A DNA stretch of 64,000 bases, taken from Roseovarius pacificus. GTDB taxonomy: Bacteria; Pseudomonadota; Alphaproteobacteria; Rhodobacterales; Rhodobacteraceae. The stretch covers positions 62,001-126,000 of the forward strand of contig NZ_FRBR01000002.1 in assembly GCF_900142665.1 (NCBI RefSeq). Reading direction: 5' to 3'. Below the pieces are notes generated by a model. The model made no database searches. It saw only the letters and a list, made by a program, of their open reading frames with translations, and was not told the origin of the DNA. The position numbers and the translations under genes are program-made. This document shows, piece by piece, positions 34,988 through 43,795 of this stretch (the stretch's first letter is position 1; every line of letters begins with the position of its first letter).

Positions 34988-36777
34988 TGGCACCTATGGT
35001 TGATCAAATTGGGAACGTTGGTCTCAACTTTGCGAATGTAAATGAGTTTCTTAATGACCCTGGAAGGCTTCACGGTTACATTGATGCAATGGCAGAAGGT
35101 GCCTTAAATGCCATACGTGTTCCGTTTTATTGGCGGCGGCTGATCGAATATGACTCTGATGCCAAGGCACAGGTTAACAAAGAAATTGTTGAAAGTTATT
35201 ATACATTTATCGCGACATTACCGGAGCATGTGAAAATCACCGGGGTGGTGATCAACTGTCATCCTGAGGTGGCGCGGATGGCATATCTCGGGCAGCCGGG
35301 GTTTGCCGAGCGATATGCCGAATATGTCAGGCTTCTGGTCGAAACCTTCGATTTCATCCACGATATGGAATTGTGGAATGAGCCGAACGCTTCGGATTTC
35401 TATATATCGGTCAAGGGAGAGGACGGGTTGCATCGCCCCTGGAACGGGCTGGAGTTCGTGAACATGGTGATCCGCCCCGGTGTCGAGAGTCTGCGGTGCG
35501 CGGGATTTGCAGGGCGTATCTGTGGGGTGACATTCGCCGAGAACGGGCTTGTCGGCCATGTGGGTCGAACGCGTCCTGCCTTTGCGAACACGATGCGCGG
35601 CTATGCTGATGAATTTGCGGCAGAATTTGCGAACAATCAGGGGCACTGGGGGTTTTATTTCCAGCCGGATTTCGCGCGTGACGTGATGCAGGCGTTGAGA
35701 TCGCATTACCCGACTGCACAAGATTTGCCGTTCGAGGCATTCGGCATTCACCCCTATCCGTATTTCGGGCCGGCCCCGGATGGGTTTGCCGCCCATAGCT
35801 GGCATCTGACGCAGGATTTCCTGTCTCTTCTGGAAGACGCGGGCTATTCCGGGGTGCCGGTCTGGATTACGGAAGTGGGCGCTCGTTCGCTTGATCTGTC
35901 GAAGGTATACGATTTCGACGCCATGGCGCAGGCGGATTTCGTGGACGATTTCATGACGCATGCCGCTGGCGAGGCGAGTATCGAAAAGCTTTTCTGGTAC
36001 AAGTACCGCGACGAGGCGTGGGATCTGAAACGGGAAAAATCTTTTGGCCTGTTCGATCACGAAGGCCGCAAGAAACCGGCCTATTACAGCTTCCGCAGCC
36101 GTGCTCTGGATTGTCTGCCGCCGCAAAGCATACGGGTCTTGCAGGACGATTTTGGCTTCGGGGCCGTGATGCAGGCCGGCAGCGTGGACAAATCGTTCTG
36201 GAAAATCGAAAAGACCGAGCCTTTTGCCTATGCGATCCCCGCCCATACCGGCACTGCCGAGGGGACTGCATTGCTGGTCTCGCCAGGGCGGGCGGTGGGC
36301 AGTGTCCTGCGGCTGGAAACCAGGCACCACCTCGCGGCAGATAAAGCTCAGCGACTGAAGGCGGCTCTGCGATTCCGGCCCAAGGCGACGGACCCGGGAA
36401 AGCCGGAAATGACGTTGGGCTTGCAGATCACCAATCTCGCCAATCCCGAAACAGGGCTGTTTCTTTCGGTGCGTATCAACGGTGTTAGCGGTGTCGCGGC
36501 GTTTGCGTTCGGGACAACCAGAAACGCGCGGACCCCTGTTGCCGAGGTCGGGTTGGCTGACCTGTCGCAGTTCGCGGAGATAACGCTTGAAACGCGGGAG
36601 GGCCGGGTATGGTTATCCTGTGTGGATGGGGATGGTTCGATTTTGACCGAAATCGACCTGTGCGCCGCGACGCAGGTCTTTCTTGGACGTCGTTTGCGCG
36701 GTGCAATCGAAGTGTCCCGCACCAAGGGACCCATTCACTTCATCGAATTGTCACGCTTTAGATTGGGACGGGGCTGA
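34987..36777 (+). CDS. Clan GH-A glycoside hydrolase with C-terminal beta domain
   Basis: 596 residues if the GTG at 34987 is used; the ATG at 34996 is an alternative. A (beta/alpha)8 barrel occupies about residues 5-385. The acid/base is in HDMELWNEPNAS near residue 131 and the nucleophile in VWITEVGARS near residue 295, the two-glutamate pattern of GH-A retaining glycosidases (GH5/GH39-like). A C-terminal jelly-roll-like domain (residues about 400-596) could bind carbohydrate. No signal peptide is visible, so action may be cytoplasmic. The first 230 bp are AT-rich and the rest GC-rich, so the gene is a recombinant hybrid. Confidence 0.75.
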   Translation: MAPMVDQIGNVGLNFANVNEFLNDPGRLHGYIDAMAEGALNAIRVPFYWRRLIEYDSDAKAQVNKEIVESYYTFIATLPEHVKITGVVINCHPEVARMAYLGQPGFAERYAEYVRLLVETFDFIHDMELWNEPNASDFYISVKGEDGLHRPWNGLEFVNMVIRPGVESLRCAGFAGRICGVTFAENGLVGHVGRTRPAFANTMRGYADEFAAEFANNQGHWGFYFQPDFARDVMQALRSHYPTAQDLPFEAFGIHPYPYFGPAPDGFAAHSWHLTQDFLSLLEDAGYSGVPVWITEVGARSLDLSKVYDFDAMAQADFVDDFMTHAAGEASIEKLFWYKYRDEAWDLKREKSFGLFDHEGRKKPAYYSFRSRALDCLPPQSIRVLQDDFGFGAVMQAGSVDKSFWKIEKTEPFAYAIPAHTGTAEGTALLVSPGRAVGSVLRLETRHHLAADKAQRLKAALRFRPKATDPGKPEMTLGLQITNLANPETGLFLSVRINGVSGVAAFAFGTTRNARTPVAEVGLADLSQFAEITLETREGRVWLSCVDGDGSILTEIDLCAATQVFLGRRLRGAIEVSRTKGPIHFIELSRFRLGRG

Positions 36778-36875
36778 CCTGGGCTCAGGTATTGCTAGCT
36801 TGCCTCGCCCATTTGCGCCCTTGCCCATGGCGCAGGATTTTGGAATAACCGGGGCGTAACAAGGAGTCCGTCCGA

Positions 36876-37187
36876 ATGTCCGCGCGTATTTACAAACCTG
36901 CCCGCAGCACCACGCAATCCGGCATGGCCCGGACCAAGCACTGGGTTCTGGAATTCGCCCCTGAAAGCCGCCGTGAGGTCGATCCGCTGATGGGCTGGAC
37001 CAGTTCGGGCGATACGCAGGCTCAGGTCAGGCTGCGGTTCGACAGCAAGAAGGCGGCGCTGGATTATGCGCAGGAACATGGCATCGACGCCGTGGTTCTG
37101 GAGCCGCATCGCCGCAAGGCCAATATCCGCCCCGGCGGTTATGGCGAGAATTTCGCGACCAACCGGCGCGCTGTCTGGACGCACTGA
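36876..37187 (+). CDS. NDUFS4-like (ETC complex I subunit) protein
   Basis: 103 residues, start at 36876 after AAGGAGTCC. The family pattern is clear: [25 protein letters not shown], then [33 protein letters not shown] and the C-terminal [25 protein letters not shown]4 homologues associate with respiratory complex I in Alphaproteobacteria and mitochondria. It is a single-gene unit here, not in the nuo operon. Confidence 0.9.
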   Translation: MSARIYKPARSTTQSGMARTKHWVLEFAPESRREVDPLMGWTSSGDTQAQVRLRFDSKKAALDYAQEHGIDAVVLEPHRRKANIRPGGYGENFATNRRAVWTH

Positions 37188-37234
37188 TATCCACTGATGT
37201 AAATGCGCCACAAGACCGCGCCGCCTGCGTTTTT

Positions 37235-37248
37235 TTGACACGGATCAA
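37235..37248. promoter_or_regulatory. FnrL-type site before ppk2
   Basis: TTGACACGGATCAA fits the FNR consensus TTGAT-N4-ATCAA with one deviation, as often found for FnrL in Rhodobacterales. It lies about 60 bp before the ppk2 start and is preceded by a T7 run that may end the complex I gene transcript. Confidence 0.6.
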
Positions 37249-37306
37249 GGCGGTTTTGCGCCGTCTGCACTAGCCCCTTCACCTGCATGAGTGAAGGAGA
37301 TGGAGT

Positions 37307-38284
37307 ATGAGTAGATCGGCCACCGCCAGGACGCAGGTCACGTCCGCGCAGGGTATCCCCGCCAAACCGGACACCGCGGCCAAGCCCGTTCCGGCCAGTC
37401 CCGAAAAAGAAGAGCGCGAGGTCAAGTCGACCGACAAGGTGGCCGAGTACCGGCAGACCTTTGAACAGGGTGAGTATCCTTACACGGAAAAGATGGGGCG
37501 CAAGGAATACGAAGCGCAAAAAGCAATGCTTCAGGCCGAATTGCTGAAGGTTCAGCACTGGGCGCAGGAAGCGAATGAGAAATTCGTCCTGATTTTCGAG
37601 GGGCGCGACGCCGCGGGCAAGGGCGGTACGATCAAGCGCTTTACCGAACATCTCAACCCGCGTCAGGCGCGTGTCGTGGCGCTGAACAAACCCACCTGGG
37701 AAGAACAGGGGCAGTGGTTTTTTCAGCGCTATATCAGCGAGTTGCCCACGGTGGGTGAGATGGTGTTCTATGACCGGTCGTGGTACAACCGCGCGGGCGT
37801 CGAGCGTGTGATGGGCTTTTGCGAGCCGTGGGAGTATCTTGAATTCATGCGCCAGACCCCCGAGTTGGAGCGGATGCTGGTGCGCTCGGGCATTCGGCTT
37901 TACAAGTACTGGTTCTCGGTCACGCAGGACGAGCAGAAACGCCGGTTCGACAGCCGTGCCAACGATCCGCTGAAGCAGTGGAAGCTCAGCCCGATCGACA
38001 AGCAGAGCCTCGATAAATGGGATGACTACACCGAGGCGAAAGAGGCGATGTTCTTCTATACCGACACCGCCGATGCGCCCTGGACCGTGGTGAAGTCCAA
38101 CGACAAGAAACGCGCGCGTCTGAACTGCATGATGCATTTCCTCAATTCGCTGGACTACCCCGGCAAGGATCGTTCGGTTATCACCGGTCCAGATCCGCTG
38201 ATCGTTGCCACCGCGCAGCATGTTCTCCACAGCACCGATCATATTCTGGGCAAGTCCCTGCACCCGGAAGTGCGCAAAACCTGA
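37307..38284 (+). CDS. ppk2: Polyphosphate kinase 2
   Basis: 325 residues. A disordered, alanine/proline-rich N-terminus (1-45) precedes the PPK2 core: Walker A GRDAAGKGGTIKRFTEHLNPR near residues 101-121, WFFQRYISELP and Walker-B-like FYDRSWYNRAGVERVMGF near 153-170, and the lid RLYKYWFSV. PPK2 makes or uses polyphosphate for (d)NDP/NTP interconversion. Length fits class I, short PPK2. The FnrL-like site upstream suggests induction under low oxygen. Confidence 0.92.
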   Translation: MSRSATARTQVTSAQGIPAKPDTAAKPVPASPEKEEREVKSTDKVAEYRQTFEQGEYPYTEKMGRKEYEAQKAMLQAELLKVQHWAQEANEKFVLIFEGRDAAGKGGTIKRFTEHLNPRQARVVALNKPTWEEQGQWFFQRYISELPTVGEMVFYDRSWYNRAGVERVMGFCEPWEYLEFMRQTPELERMLVRSGIRLYKYWFSVTQDEQKRRFDSRANDPLKQWKLSPIDKQSLDKWDDYTEAKEAMFFYTDTADAPWTVVKSNDKKRARLNCMMHFLNSLDYPGKDRSVITGPDPLIVATAQHVLHSTDHILGKSLHPEVRKT

Positions 38285-38352
38285 CACGCGGTAAGCCGCG
38301 TATTGCCCTGGGCCGGCTTGCCGATGGGGCGGGTCGGCCCTAAACATGCCGC

Positions 38353-38985
38353 ATGACCCGCTGGATCGTCCTTGGCTGTGCTTTGCTGGCTGCGCCCGTA
38401 GCGCAGGCGCATCCGCATGTGTTTGTCGAGGTCGGCCTGCGCTTTGTCTCTCAGCCCGATGGCCGCCTGAGCGGTGTCGAAGTGACGTGGAGCTATGACG
38501 ATTTCTTTTCCCTGCTGGTGCTGGAGGATCGCGGGCTGGACCCTGATGGCGACATGGTGCTGACTGAGGATGAGCGCGCCGCGCTGATGGGGTTCGACCT
38601 GACCGACTGGCCAGATGGGTTCGAGGGCGCGCTGTTTCTGTATGACGGCGCGCGCAAGATTGCGCTTGGTCCGCCGACGCCCACCCATATCGGGATGGAG
38701 GGCGGGCGGATCGTCAGCCGTCATATCCGCCATTTCGATCCGGTGTCTGCCGACGATCTGGTGGGGCGCCCTTACGATCCGTCCTATTACGCCGCGCTGA
38801 CGCTGAAAGAGGTCACGGGGCTGAGCGACGGGTGCGCGGTGACCGTCGAGCGCGCCGACAGCAAGGCCGCCGACGCCATCGTGGCCAGGATGGGCAACAG
38901 CGCCGACGAGGGCTTTTTCGAGGAGGTGCAGGTGGGGATTCATTATGCCGATGCGTTCGAGGTGACATGCGCGCCCTCCTCCTGA
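38353..38985 (+). CDS. Exported DUF1007 protein
   Basis: 210 residues with a Sec signal peptide ([15 protein letters not shown]) followed directly by [12 protein letters not shown], the start of DUF1007. DUF1007 proteins are periplasmic and usually neighbour NicO/RcnA-type metal exporters; a metal-related role is suggested by this. It overlaps the exporter gene by 19 bp, so translation is coupled. Function is not otherwise known. Confidence 0.85.
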   Translation: MTRWIVLGCALLAAPVAQAHPHVFVEVGLRFVSQPDGRLSGVEVTWSYDDFFSLLVLEDRGLDPDGDMVLTEDERAALMGFDLTDWPDGFEGALFLYDGARKIALGPPTPTHIGMEGGRIVSRHIRHFDPVSADDLVGRPYDPSYYAALTLKEVTGLSDGCAVTVERADSKAADAIVARMGNSADEGFFEEVQVGIHYADAFEVTCAPSS

Positions 38986-39914
38986 TCGGTGCTTTGTCGG
39001 TTCTTGCGCTGACTGTCTGGCTCTGGGGTTTTGGCGGCGCAGGCGATGTGATGCGTTGGGCCTCTGAGGGCCAGCGCGAGGTGCAACAGGGCATGGCCGG
39101 ATACCTGCGTCGCCTGCGCGCCGGGGACTGGGCGGCGTTGAGCGGGCTGTGGGGGCTGTGTTTCGCCTATGGGTTCTTTCATGCGGCGGGACCGGGCCAT
39201 GGCAAGCTGTTGATCGGCGGCTACGGTCTGGGCGCCGGGGTGCCGCTGATGCGCCTTTCCGGGCTGGCGCTGGCCTCGAGCCTTGCACAGGCGGGTACGG
39301 CGGTAGTGCTGGTATATGCCGGTGTGTTTCTGCTGGGGCTGACGCGTCAGGCCATGACCGGCGTGGCCGAGCGGATCATGGAGCCCGCCAGTTATGGCGC
39401 GATTGCGCTGGTCGGGCTGTGGCTGGCGTGGCGCGGGCTGCGCCGGTGGCGGCGCGCGGGGCGGGTGCAAATGCAAGGCTGCGGTCATGATCATCCTTCC
39501 CACGGACATCACCACGATCATGATCACGAAGGCGATGGCACCTGCGCAAGCTGCGGTCATCGCCACGGCCCCACGGCGGAGGAGGCCGCGCAGGTCCATT
39601 CGCTGCGCGAGGCGCTGGCGCTGGTCGCCGCGGTGGCGATCCGGCCCTGCACCGGGGCGCTGTTCCTGCTGATCCTGACGTGGCGCATGGGGCTGGATCT
39701 GGCGGGGATCGCCGGGGCCTTCATCATGGGGCTCGGCACGGCCAGCGTGACGGTGGCCGTGGCGGTGGCCTCGGTCACGCTGCGCGCGGGGCTTCTGGCC
39801 CGGCTGGCGAATGGGCAGGGGCGTGGTTCGGCCCGTGCCCTGCCGCTGATCGAGATCGTGGCCGGTGTTGTGATTGCCGCGCTCGCGCTGCAATTGCTGC
39901 GCGCAGCACTGTAG
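38967..39914 (+). CDS. NicO/RcnA-like nickel/cobalt exporter
   Basis: 315 residues with about six TM segments. The metal-site motif [16 protein letters not shown] near residues 72-87 has the HxxxxGHGK pattern of NicO/HoxN-type proteins. A histidine-rich cytoplasmic loop near residues 175-205 ([17 protein letters not shown], then CASCGHRHG) carries two Cys-containing elements. The second conserved motif is [14 protein letters not shown] near residue 229. Efflux of Ni or Co is the usual role of this group. Overlaps DUF1007 by 19 bp. Confidence 0.85.
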   Translation: MRALLLIGALSVLALTVWLWGFGGAGDVMRWASEGQREVQQGMAGYLRRLRAGDWAALSGLWGLCFAYGFFHAAGPGHGKLLIGGYGLGAGVPLMRLSGLALASSLAQAGTAVVLVYAGVFLLGLTRQAMTGVAERIMEPASYGAIALVGLWLAWRGLRRWRRAGRVQMQGCGHDHPSHGHHHDHDHEGDGTCASCGHRHGPTAEEAAQVHSLREALALVAAVAIRPCTGALFLLILTWRMGLDLAGIAGAFIMGLGTASVTVAVAVASVTLRAGLLARLANGQGRGSARALPLIEIVAGVVIAALALQLLRAAL

Positions 39915-39962
39915 CGGGCCTTCGTCCTTGCGCTGTGGCGTGCCCGCGCCTAAGGGCAGGGC

Positions 39963-41321
39963 ATGACGACCCGCATAACATATCGCCAGCACGCCCGCGC
40001 CATCCTTGGCCTTGGCCTGCCGCTGATCGGCAGCCACGTGGCGCAGTTCGCCATCACGCTGACCGATGCGGTGATGCTGGGCTGGTATTCGGTCGAGGCG
40101 CTTGCCGCCGAGGTACTGGGCGGCACCCTGTTCTTCGTGTTGTTCATCATGGGATCGGGCTTTGCCTGGGCGGTGATGCCGATGGTGGCCTCGGCGCAGG
40201 CGGCGGGCAATGAGACCCAGATCCGCCGGGTCACGCGTATGGGGGGATGGGCCTCGGTTATGTTCGGGCTGGCCTGCCTGCCGGTGATGGTGTGGTCAAC
40301 GCCGGTTTTTCTGATGCTCGGACAGGATGCGAACGTGTCGGTCCTGGCGGGGCAATATCTGGCGATCATGGGCTGGGGCATTTTGCCTGCGCTTTTGGTC
40401 ATGGTGCTGAAATCCTACCTCGCCGCGCTCGAACGGACGCAGGTCGTGCTGTGGGTGACGATGGCCGCTGTCGGGCTGAACATTCTGGTCAACAACGCGC
40501 TGATCTTCGGCAACTGGGGCTTTCCCGAACTGGGGGTGCGCGGTGCGGCCATTGCCTCGCTTACGGTCAATATCGCTTCGCTTCTGGCGCTTGCGATCTA
40601 TGTCGCGCGGGCCACGCCGGAGCATGCGCTGTTCCAGCGTATCTGGCGCGCCGATCCCGAGGCGCTGATCTCGGTCTTTCGTCTGGGCTGGCCGATCGGG
40701 ATCACCAATCTGGCGGAGGTGGGGTTGTTCGCCGCCTCCTCGGTGATGATGGGCTGGCTGGGGGCGTTGCCGCTGGCGGCGCACGGCATCGCGCTGCAAA
40801 TCACCTCGGTGATGTTCATGGTTCACATGGGGCTCAGTAACGCGGCGACGGTGCGCGCCGGGCAGGCGCATGGACGGGGGAACGGGCAGGCATTGCGCGA
40901 CGGAGCGGCGGTGGTTCTGGTCCTGTCCTTTGTTGCGGCGGCGGTGACGGTATGCCTGTTCCTGGCCTTGCCCGAGCCTCTCATGGGCCTGTTCATGAGC
41001 CCCGACGATCCCGACCGTCCGGCGGTGATCGGGATCGGGGTGGGGCTGCTGGCGGCGGCGGCGCTGTTTCAGCTGGTCGATGCCGGGCAGGTCATGGCGC
41101 TTGGCCTGCTTCGTGGCGTGCAGGACACGCGTGTGCCGATGGTCATCGCCGCGCTCAGTTATTGGGCTATCGGCGTGCCCGCCAGCTATGTGCTGGGGTT
41201 TGCGCTCGGACTGGAGGGCATCGGTATCTGGCTGGGTCTTGCCATCGGGCTGGCCTGTGCCGCGGTGTTCATGCTGGCCCGTTTCTGGGGCTGGTCGGCA
41301 CGCGGCGTGTCGGCGGGGTAA
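39963..41321 (+). CDS. MATE family efflux transporter
   Basis: 452 residues with about 12 TM segments in two halves. MATE features: GLPLIGSHVAQFAITLTDAVMLGW, GFAWAVMPMVASAQAAGN, a second half starting FRLGWPIGITNLAEVGLFAASSVMMGWLG, and DAGQVMALGLLRGVQDTRVPM near residue 374. It is a Na+/H+-driven multidrug exporter of the NorM group. No regulator is adjacent. Confidence 0.92.
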   Translation: MTTRITYRQHARAILGLGLPLIGSHVAQFAITLTDAVMLGWYSVEALAAEVLGGTLFFVLFIMGSGFAWAVMPMVASAQAAGNETQIRRVTRMGGWASVMFGLACLPVMVWSTPVFLMLGQDANVSVLAGQYLAIMGWGILPALLVMVLKSYLAALERTQVVLWVTMAAVGLNILVNNALIFGNWGFPELGVRGAAIASLTVNIASLLALAIYVARATPEHALFQRIWRADPEALISVFRLGWPIGITNLAEVGLFAASSVMMGWLGALPLAAHGIALQITSVMFMVHMGLSNAATVRAGQAHGRGNGQALRDGAAVVLVLSFVAAAVTVCLFLALPEPLMGLFMSPDDPDRPAVIGIGVGLLAAAALFQLVDAGQVMALGLLRGVQDTRVPMVIAALSYWAIGVPASYVLGFALGLEGIGIWLGLAIGLACAAVFMLARFWGWSARGVSAG

Positions 41322-41396
41322 GGGCGGAGCGGCAGCCCTTGATCCGGAGGGTTCTGTCGGGGTTTTCCAGAACACGGGGCGTGCCGGAAGGGCAGT

Positions 41397-41416
41397 ATGT
41401 ACTTTGGTAAGTACAT
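41397..41416. promoter_or_regulatory. Palindrome overlapping the amide operon promoter
   Basis: ATGTACTT, TGGT, AAGTACAT (41397-41416) is a perfect inverted repeat with eight-base arms. It overlaps the weak -35 (TTGGTA, 41404-41409) of the promoter whose -10 is TATAAT at 41429-41434. It is placed where an operator would act. Confidence 0.55.
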
Positions 41417-41434
41417 GAATTTAAAAAATATAAT
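41404..41434 (+). promoter_or_regulatory. Sigma-70 type promoter of the amide operon
   Basis: The -10 TATAAT (41429-41434) matches the consensus fully and is rare in such GC-rich DNA. The -35 TTGGTA (41404-41409) is weak with 19-bp spacing, so an activator or operator protein may modulate it. Transcription would start near 41441, giving a leader of about 160 nt before the first gene. Confidence 0.55.
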
Positions 41435-41471
41435 TTTCTTGCAAAAAAGAACTTTCTGCTGAACGATTGTT

Positions 41472-41516
41472 TCGGGTTCAAATGCGAACCTGAAAATATA
41501 ATGAGCAAAGAGGCTC
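41472..41516 (+). promoter_or_regulatory. Putative AmiR (ANTAR) antitermination target, two hexaloop hairpins
   Basis: P1: eight base pairs (41472-41479 with 41486-41493; one G-U) around the hexaloop AAATGC. P2: GAGC (41503-41506), loop AAAGAG, GCTC (41513-41516), so the loop has A1 and G4 as in the ANTAR consensus. P1 has A1 but U at position 4. The 3' arm of P2 uses bases that the terminator also needs, so the two structures exclude each other. An ANTAR protein (amiR) is the last gene of the operon, so antitermination control fits. Confidence 0.7.
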
Positions 41517-41556
41517 TCCGACCGTAGCGATCCAGCTGCGTTGGAGGGCCTTTTTT
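41512..41556 (+). terminator. Leader terminator of the amide operon
   Basis: GGCTCTCC (41512-41519) pairs with GGAGGGCC (41543-41550). An inner helix CGTAGC/GCTGCG (41523-41528 with 41535-41540) closes a hexaloop GATCCA. The stem is followed by T6 (41551-41556). It lies 48 bp before the first gene's start, so it is an attenuator, not an end-of-operon signal. Confidence 0.8.
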
Positions 41557-41603
41557 GTTGCCGTTTCAAATGGCCGCTCAAAAACAACAGAGGAGATAAC
41601 TAA

Positions 41604-42839
41604 ATGAAACGCCGCGATTTTCTTGGTGGGGTTGGAGCTGTCGGAACGGCTGGCATTCTCTCGACACCGGCACTTCTGACCTCGGCAAGTCGCGCTTTGG
41701 CGCAGGGCAACGATATTCCCGTCGGTCTGCTTTTCTCGCTCACCGGCGCGGTGGCCGTGGTGGAAAGCACCTTGCATGACGCTGCCCTCATGGCGATCGA
41801 AGAGATCAATGCGGCAGGTGGGATTCATGGCCGGCAGCTACGCCCGATCATCGAAGATCCCGCCTCGGACCCCGCGACCTATGCCGACCGCGCCCGCCGT
41901 CTGATGATCCGCGACAAGTGCGTCAGCGTCTTCGGATCGTATACCTCGGCCAGTCGGCAGGCTGTCTTGCCGGTGACGGAACAGCGCAAGAACCTCTATT
42001 GGTATCCGACGCTTTATGAGGGGCGCGAGTGTTCCAGGAACGTCATGTATGGCGGCGCCGTGCCGAACCAGCAGCAGGACGAACTGATCCCCTGGGCCAT
42101 CGAGAATTTCGGTCCGCGGTTCTACATGATCGGGAACAACTATGTGTATCCCAAGGAAGAGAACAACTATTGCAAGACGCTGCTTTCGGAATACGGCGGG
42201 GAAGTGGTTCATGAGGAATACGTGCCTCTGGGGCACTCGGATTTCAGTTCCGTAATCAACCGGATCCGCTCTGAACAGCCCGATGTCATCTTTGCCACGG
42301 TGGTGGGCGATTCCGACGTGGCGTTTGCGCGCCAGTATCATGCGGCTGAACTCGATCCCGCCAAGATGCCGGTTGTCAGCCTGACGCGCTCGGAAGTCGA
42401 GGTAAAAGCGATCGGCGGCGAAGCCGCGGCGGGGCACTTTTCCTCGGCACCATATTTCATGGGGCACGACACTCCGGAAAACGAGAAATTCGTGGAAGCC
42501 TACAAGTCCCGCTACGGGGCCGATCAGGTCACGCATTTCGTCAGCGAGGCGGCCTATTTCCAGGTCTACCAGTTCAAGGCGGCGCTCGAGAAACTGGACC
42601 CGGCAAACATCACGCCGGAAACCATTCGCGATGCGGCGGTCGGGCTGACACTCAACGCTCCGCAGGGCGAAATTCTGATCGACGAAAACCTTCACACGCA
42701 TCTTTGGCCAAAAATCGGCCAATGGCAGACCAACGGTCAGGCCGAGGTGCTGGTGGAGTCAACGGAGCGGATCGCGCCCAAGCCCTACGCCGCCTATGAC
42801 GGCCAGACCTGCACGGGTGAAGGCCTGGTCAAAGCCTGA
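41604..42839 (+). CDS. Substrate-binding protein of short-chain amide ABC importer (UrtA-like)
   Basis: 411 residues with a Tat-type signal (MKRRDFLGGVGAVGTAG, cleaved near residue 34). It belongs to the branched-chain/UrtA-like type I binding proteins. FGSYTSASRQAVLPV near residues 112-126 and YWYPTLYEGRE near 132 correspond to the ligand loops that AmiC uses (there GCYMS and FYPTLYEG). It is therefore a paralogue of the sensor AmiC at 48648. Start at 41604 follows AGGAGA. First gene of the operon, presumably feeding amide or urea to the permeases. Confidence 0.88.
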   Translation: MKRRDFLGGVGAVGTAGILSTPALLTSASRALAQGNDIPVGLLFSLTGAVAVVESTLHDAALMAIEEINAAGGIHGRQLRPIIEDPASDPATYADRARRLMIRDKCVSVFGSYTSASRQAVLPVTEQRKNLYWYPTLYEGRECSRNVMYGGAVPNQQQDELIPWAIENFGPRFYMIGNNYVYPKEENNYCKTLLSEYGGEVVHEEYVPLGHSDFSSVINRIRSEQPDVIFATVVGDSDVAFARQYHAAELDPAKMPVVSLTRSEVEVKAIGGEAAAGHFSSAPYFMGHDTPENEKFVEAYKSRYGADQVTHFVSEAAYFQVYQFKAALEKLDPANITPETIRDAAVGLTLNAPQGEILIDENLHTHLWPKIGQWQTNGQAEVLVESTERIAPKPYAAYDGQTCTGEGLVKA

Positions 42840-42915
42840 ACATCGCAAGCAATTCCAGACAGGAAACAGTGTCCGGCTCTGAAACATGGGCCGGACCCGT
42901 GGGAAAGGCGTTTTC

Positions 42916-43785
42916 ATGGACGTGATAGCTAATCAATTGTTTGCCGGGCTGAGCATGGCGTCGATCATGCTTATGATCGCCCTTGGCCTCGCGATCATCT
43001 ATGGCGCGATGGGGGTCATCAATCTTGCACATGGCGAGTTCGTCATGCTCGGCGCCTACGCGACATGGGCGCTCCAGACCTATGCGGGCCTTGGTATTCT
43101 TCCGGCATTGCCCCTGGTGTTCGTCGCGGTGGGGGCGGTCGGCTGGGTGATTGAAAAGGTGGTCGTTCAGAACCTGTATCACAGGCCACTGGACACGATC
43201 CTTGCGACATGGGGTATCGGGATCATTCTGCAACAGGCCGTTCGCCTTGGCGTCGGGGCTGAATCGCGTTTCGTCAAAGGGCCAGAACTGCTTTCCGGGA
43301 ACACGGAAATCGGCCCCCTGATCATGTCGAATTATCGCTTGTTCGTGATTTTCTTCTCGATTGCCGTTCTCTGGGGAAGCTGGCTTCTGATGACGCGGAC
43401 CGAGTTTGGTATGAAACTCCGTGCCATTATCCAGAACCGCAGCATTTCGGAATGCTACGGGATCGAGTCAAAGCGCGTCTACTCGATCACCTTTGCCTAT
43501 GGGGCAGGGCTGGCGGGGATTGCCGGGGCGTTGATTACCCCGCTGTTCAGCACGATCCCGACAATGGGAACGGGTCTGGTCGTGGATGCCTTCCTTGTCG
43601 TAATCGTCGGTGGGCTCGGAAGCCTGATCGGTGCGGCGACGGCCTCGGTTCTGATCGGCGAAGCGACGGCGCTGTTCTCGATGATCATGAACGACACCCT
43701 GGGCCGCATTGCGGTTCTGGCGGGCATCATTCTCCTGATCCGCTTCCGTCCGCGCGGGCTTTTCCCAACAGAAACACGTCGCTGA
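42916..43785 (+). CDS. ABC permease, UrtB/LivH-like
   Basis: 289 residues from the ATG at 42916, preceded by GGGAAAGG. LivH-type permease with about eight TM segments: GLAIIYGAMGVINLAHGEFVML, then TILATWGIGIILQQAVRL and the EAA-like loop RSISECYGIESKRVY. It pairs with the UrtC-like permease that follows by 10 bp. Confidence 0.9.
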   Translation: MDVIANQLFAGLSMASIMLMIALGLAIIYGAMGVINLAHGEFVMLGAYATWALQTYAGLGILPALPLVFVAVGAVGWVIEKVVVQNLYHRPLDTILATWGIGIILQQAVRLGVGAESRFVKGPELLSGNTEIGPLIMSNYRLFVIFFSIAVLWGSWLLMTRTEFGMKLRAIIQNRSISECYGIESKRVYSITFAYGAGLAGIAGALITPLFSTIPTMGTGLVVDAFLVVIVGGLGSLIGAATASVLIGEATALFSMIMNDTLGRIAVLAGIILLIRFRPRGLFPTETRR

Positions 43786-43795
43786 GGAAACCAGT

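Noticed and set aside
41472-41493. GGTTCAAAT segment resembling a tRNA T-arm
   Set aside because: No acceptor, D or anticodon arms can be built around it. The stem fits a leader hairpin with a six-base loop instead.
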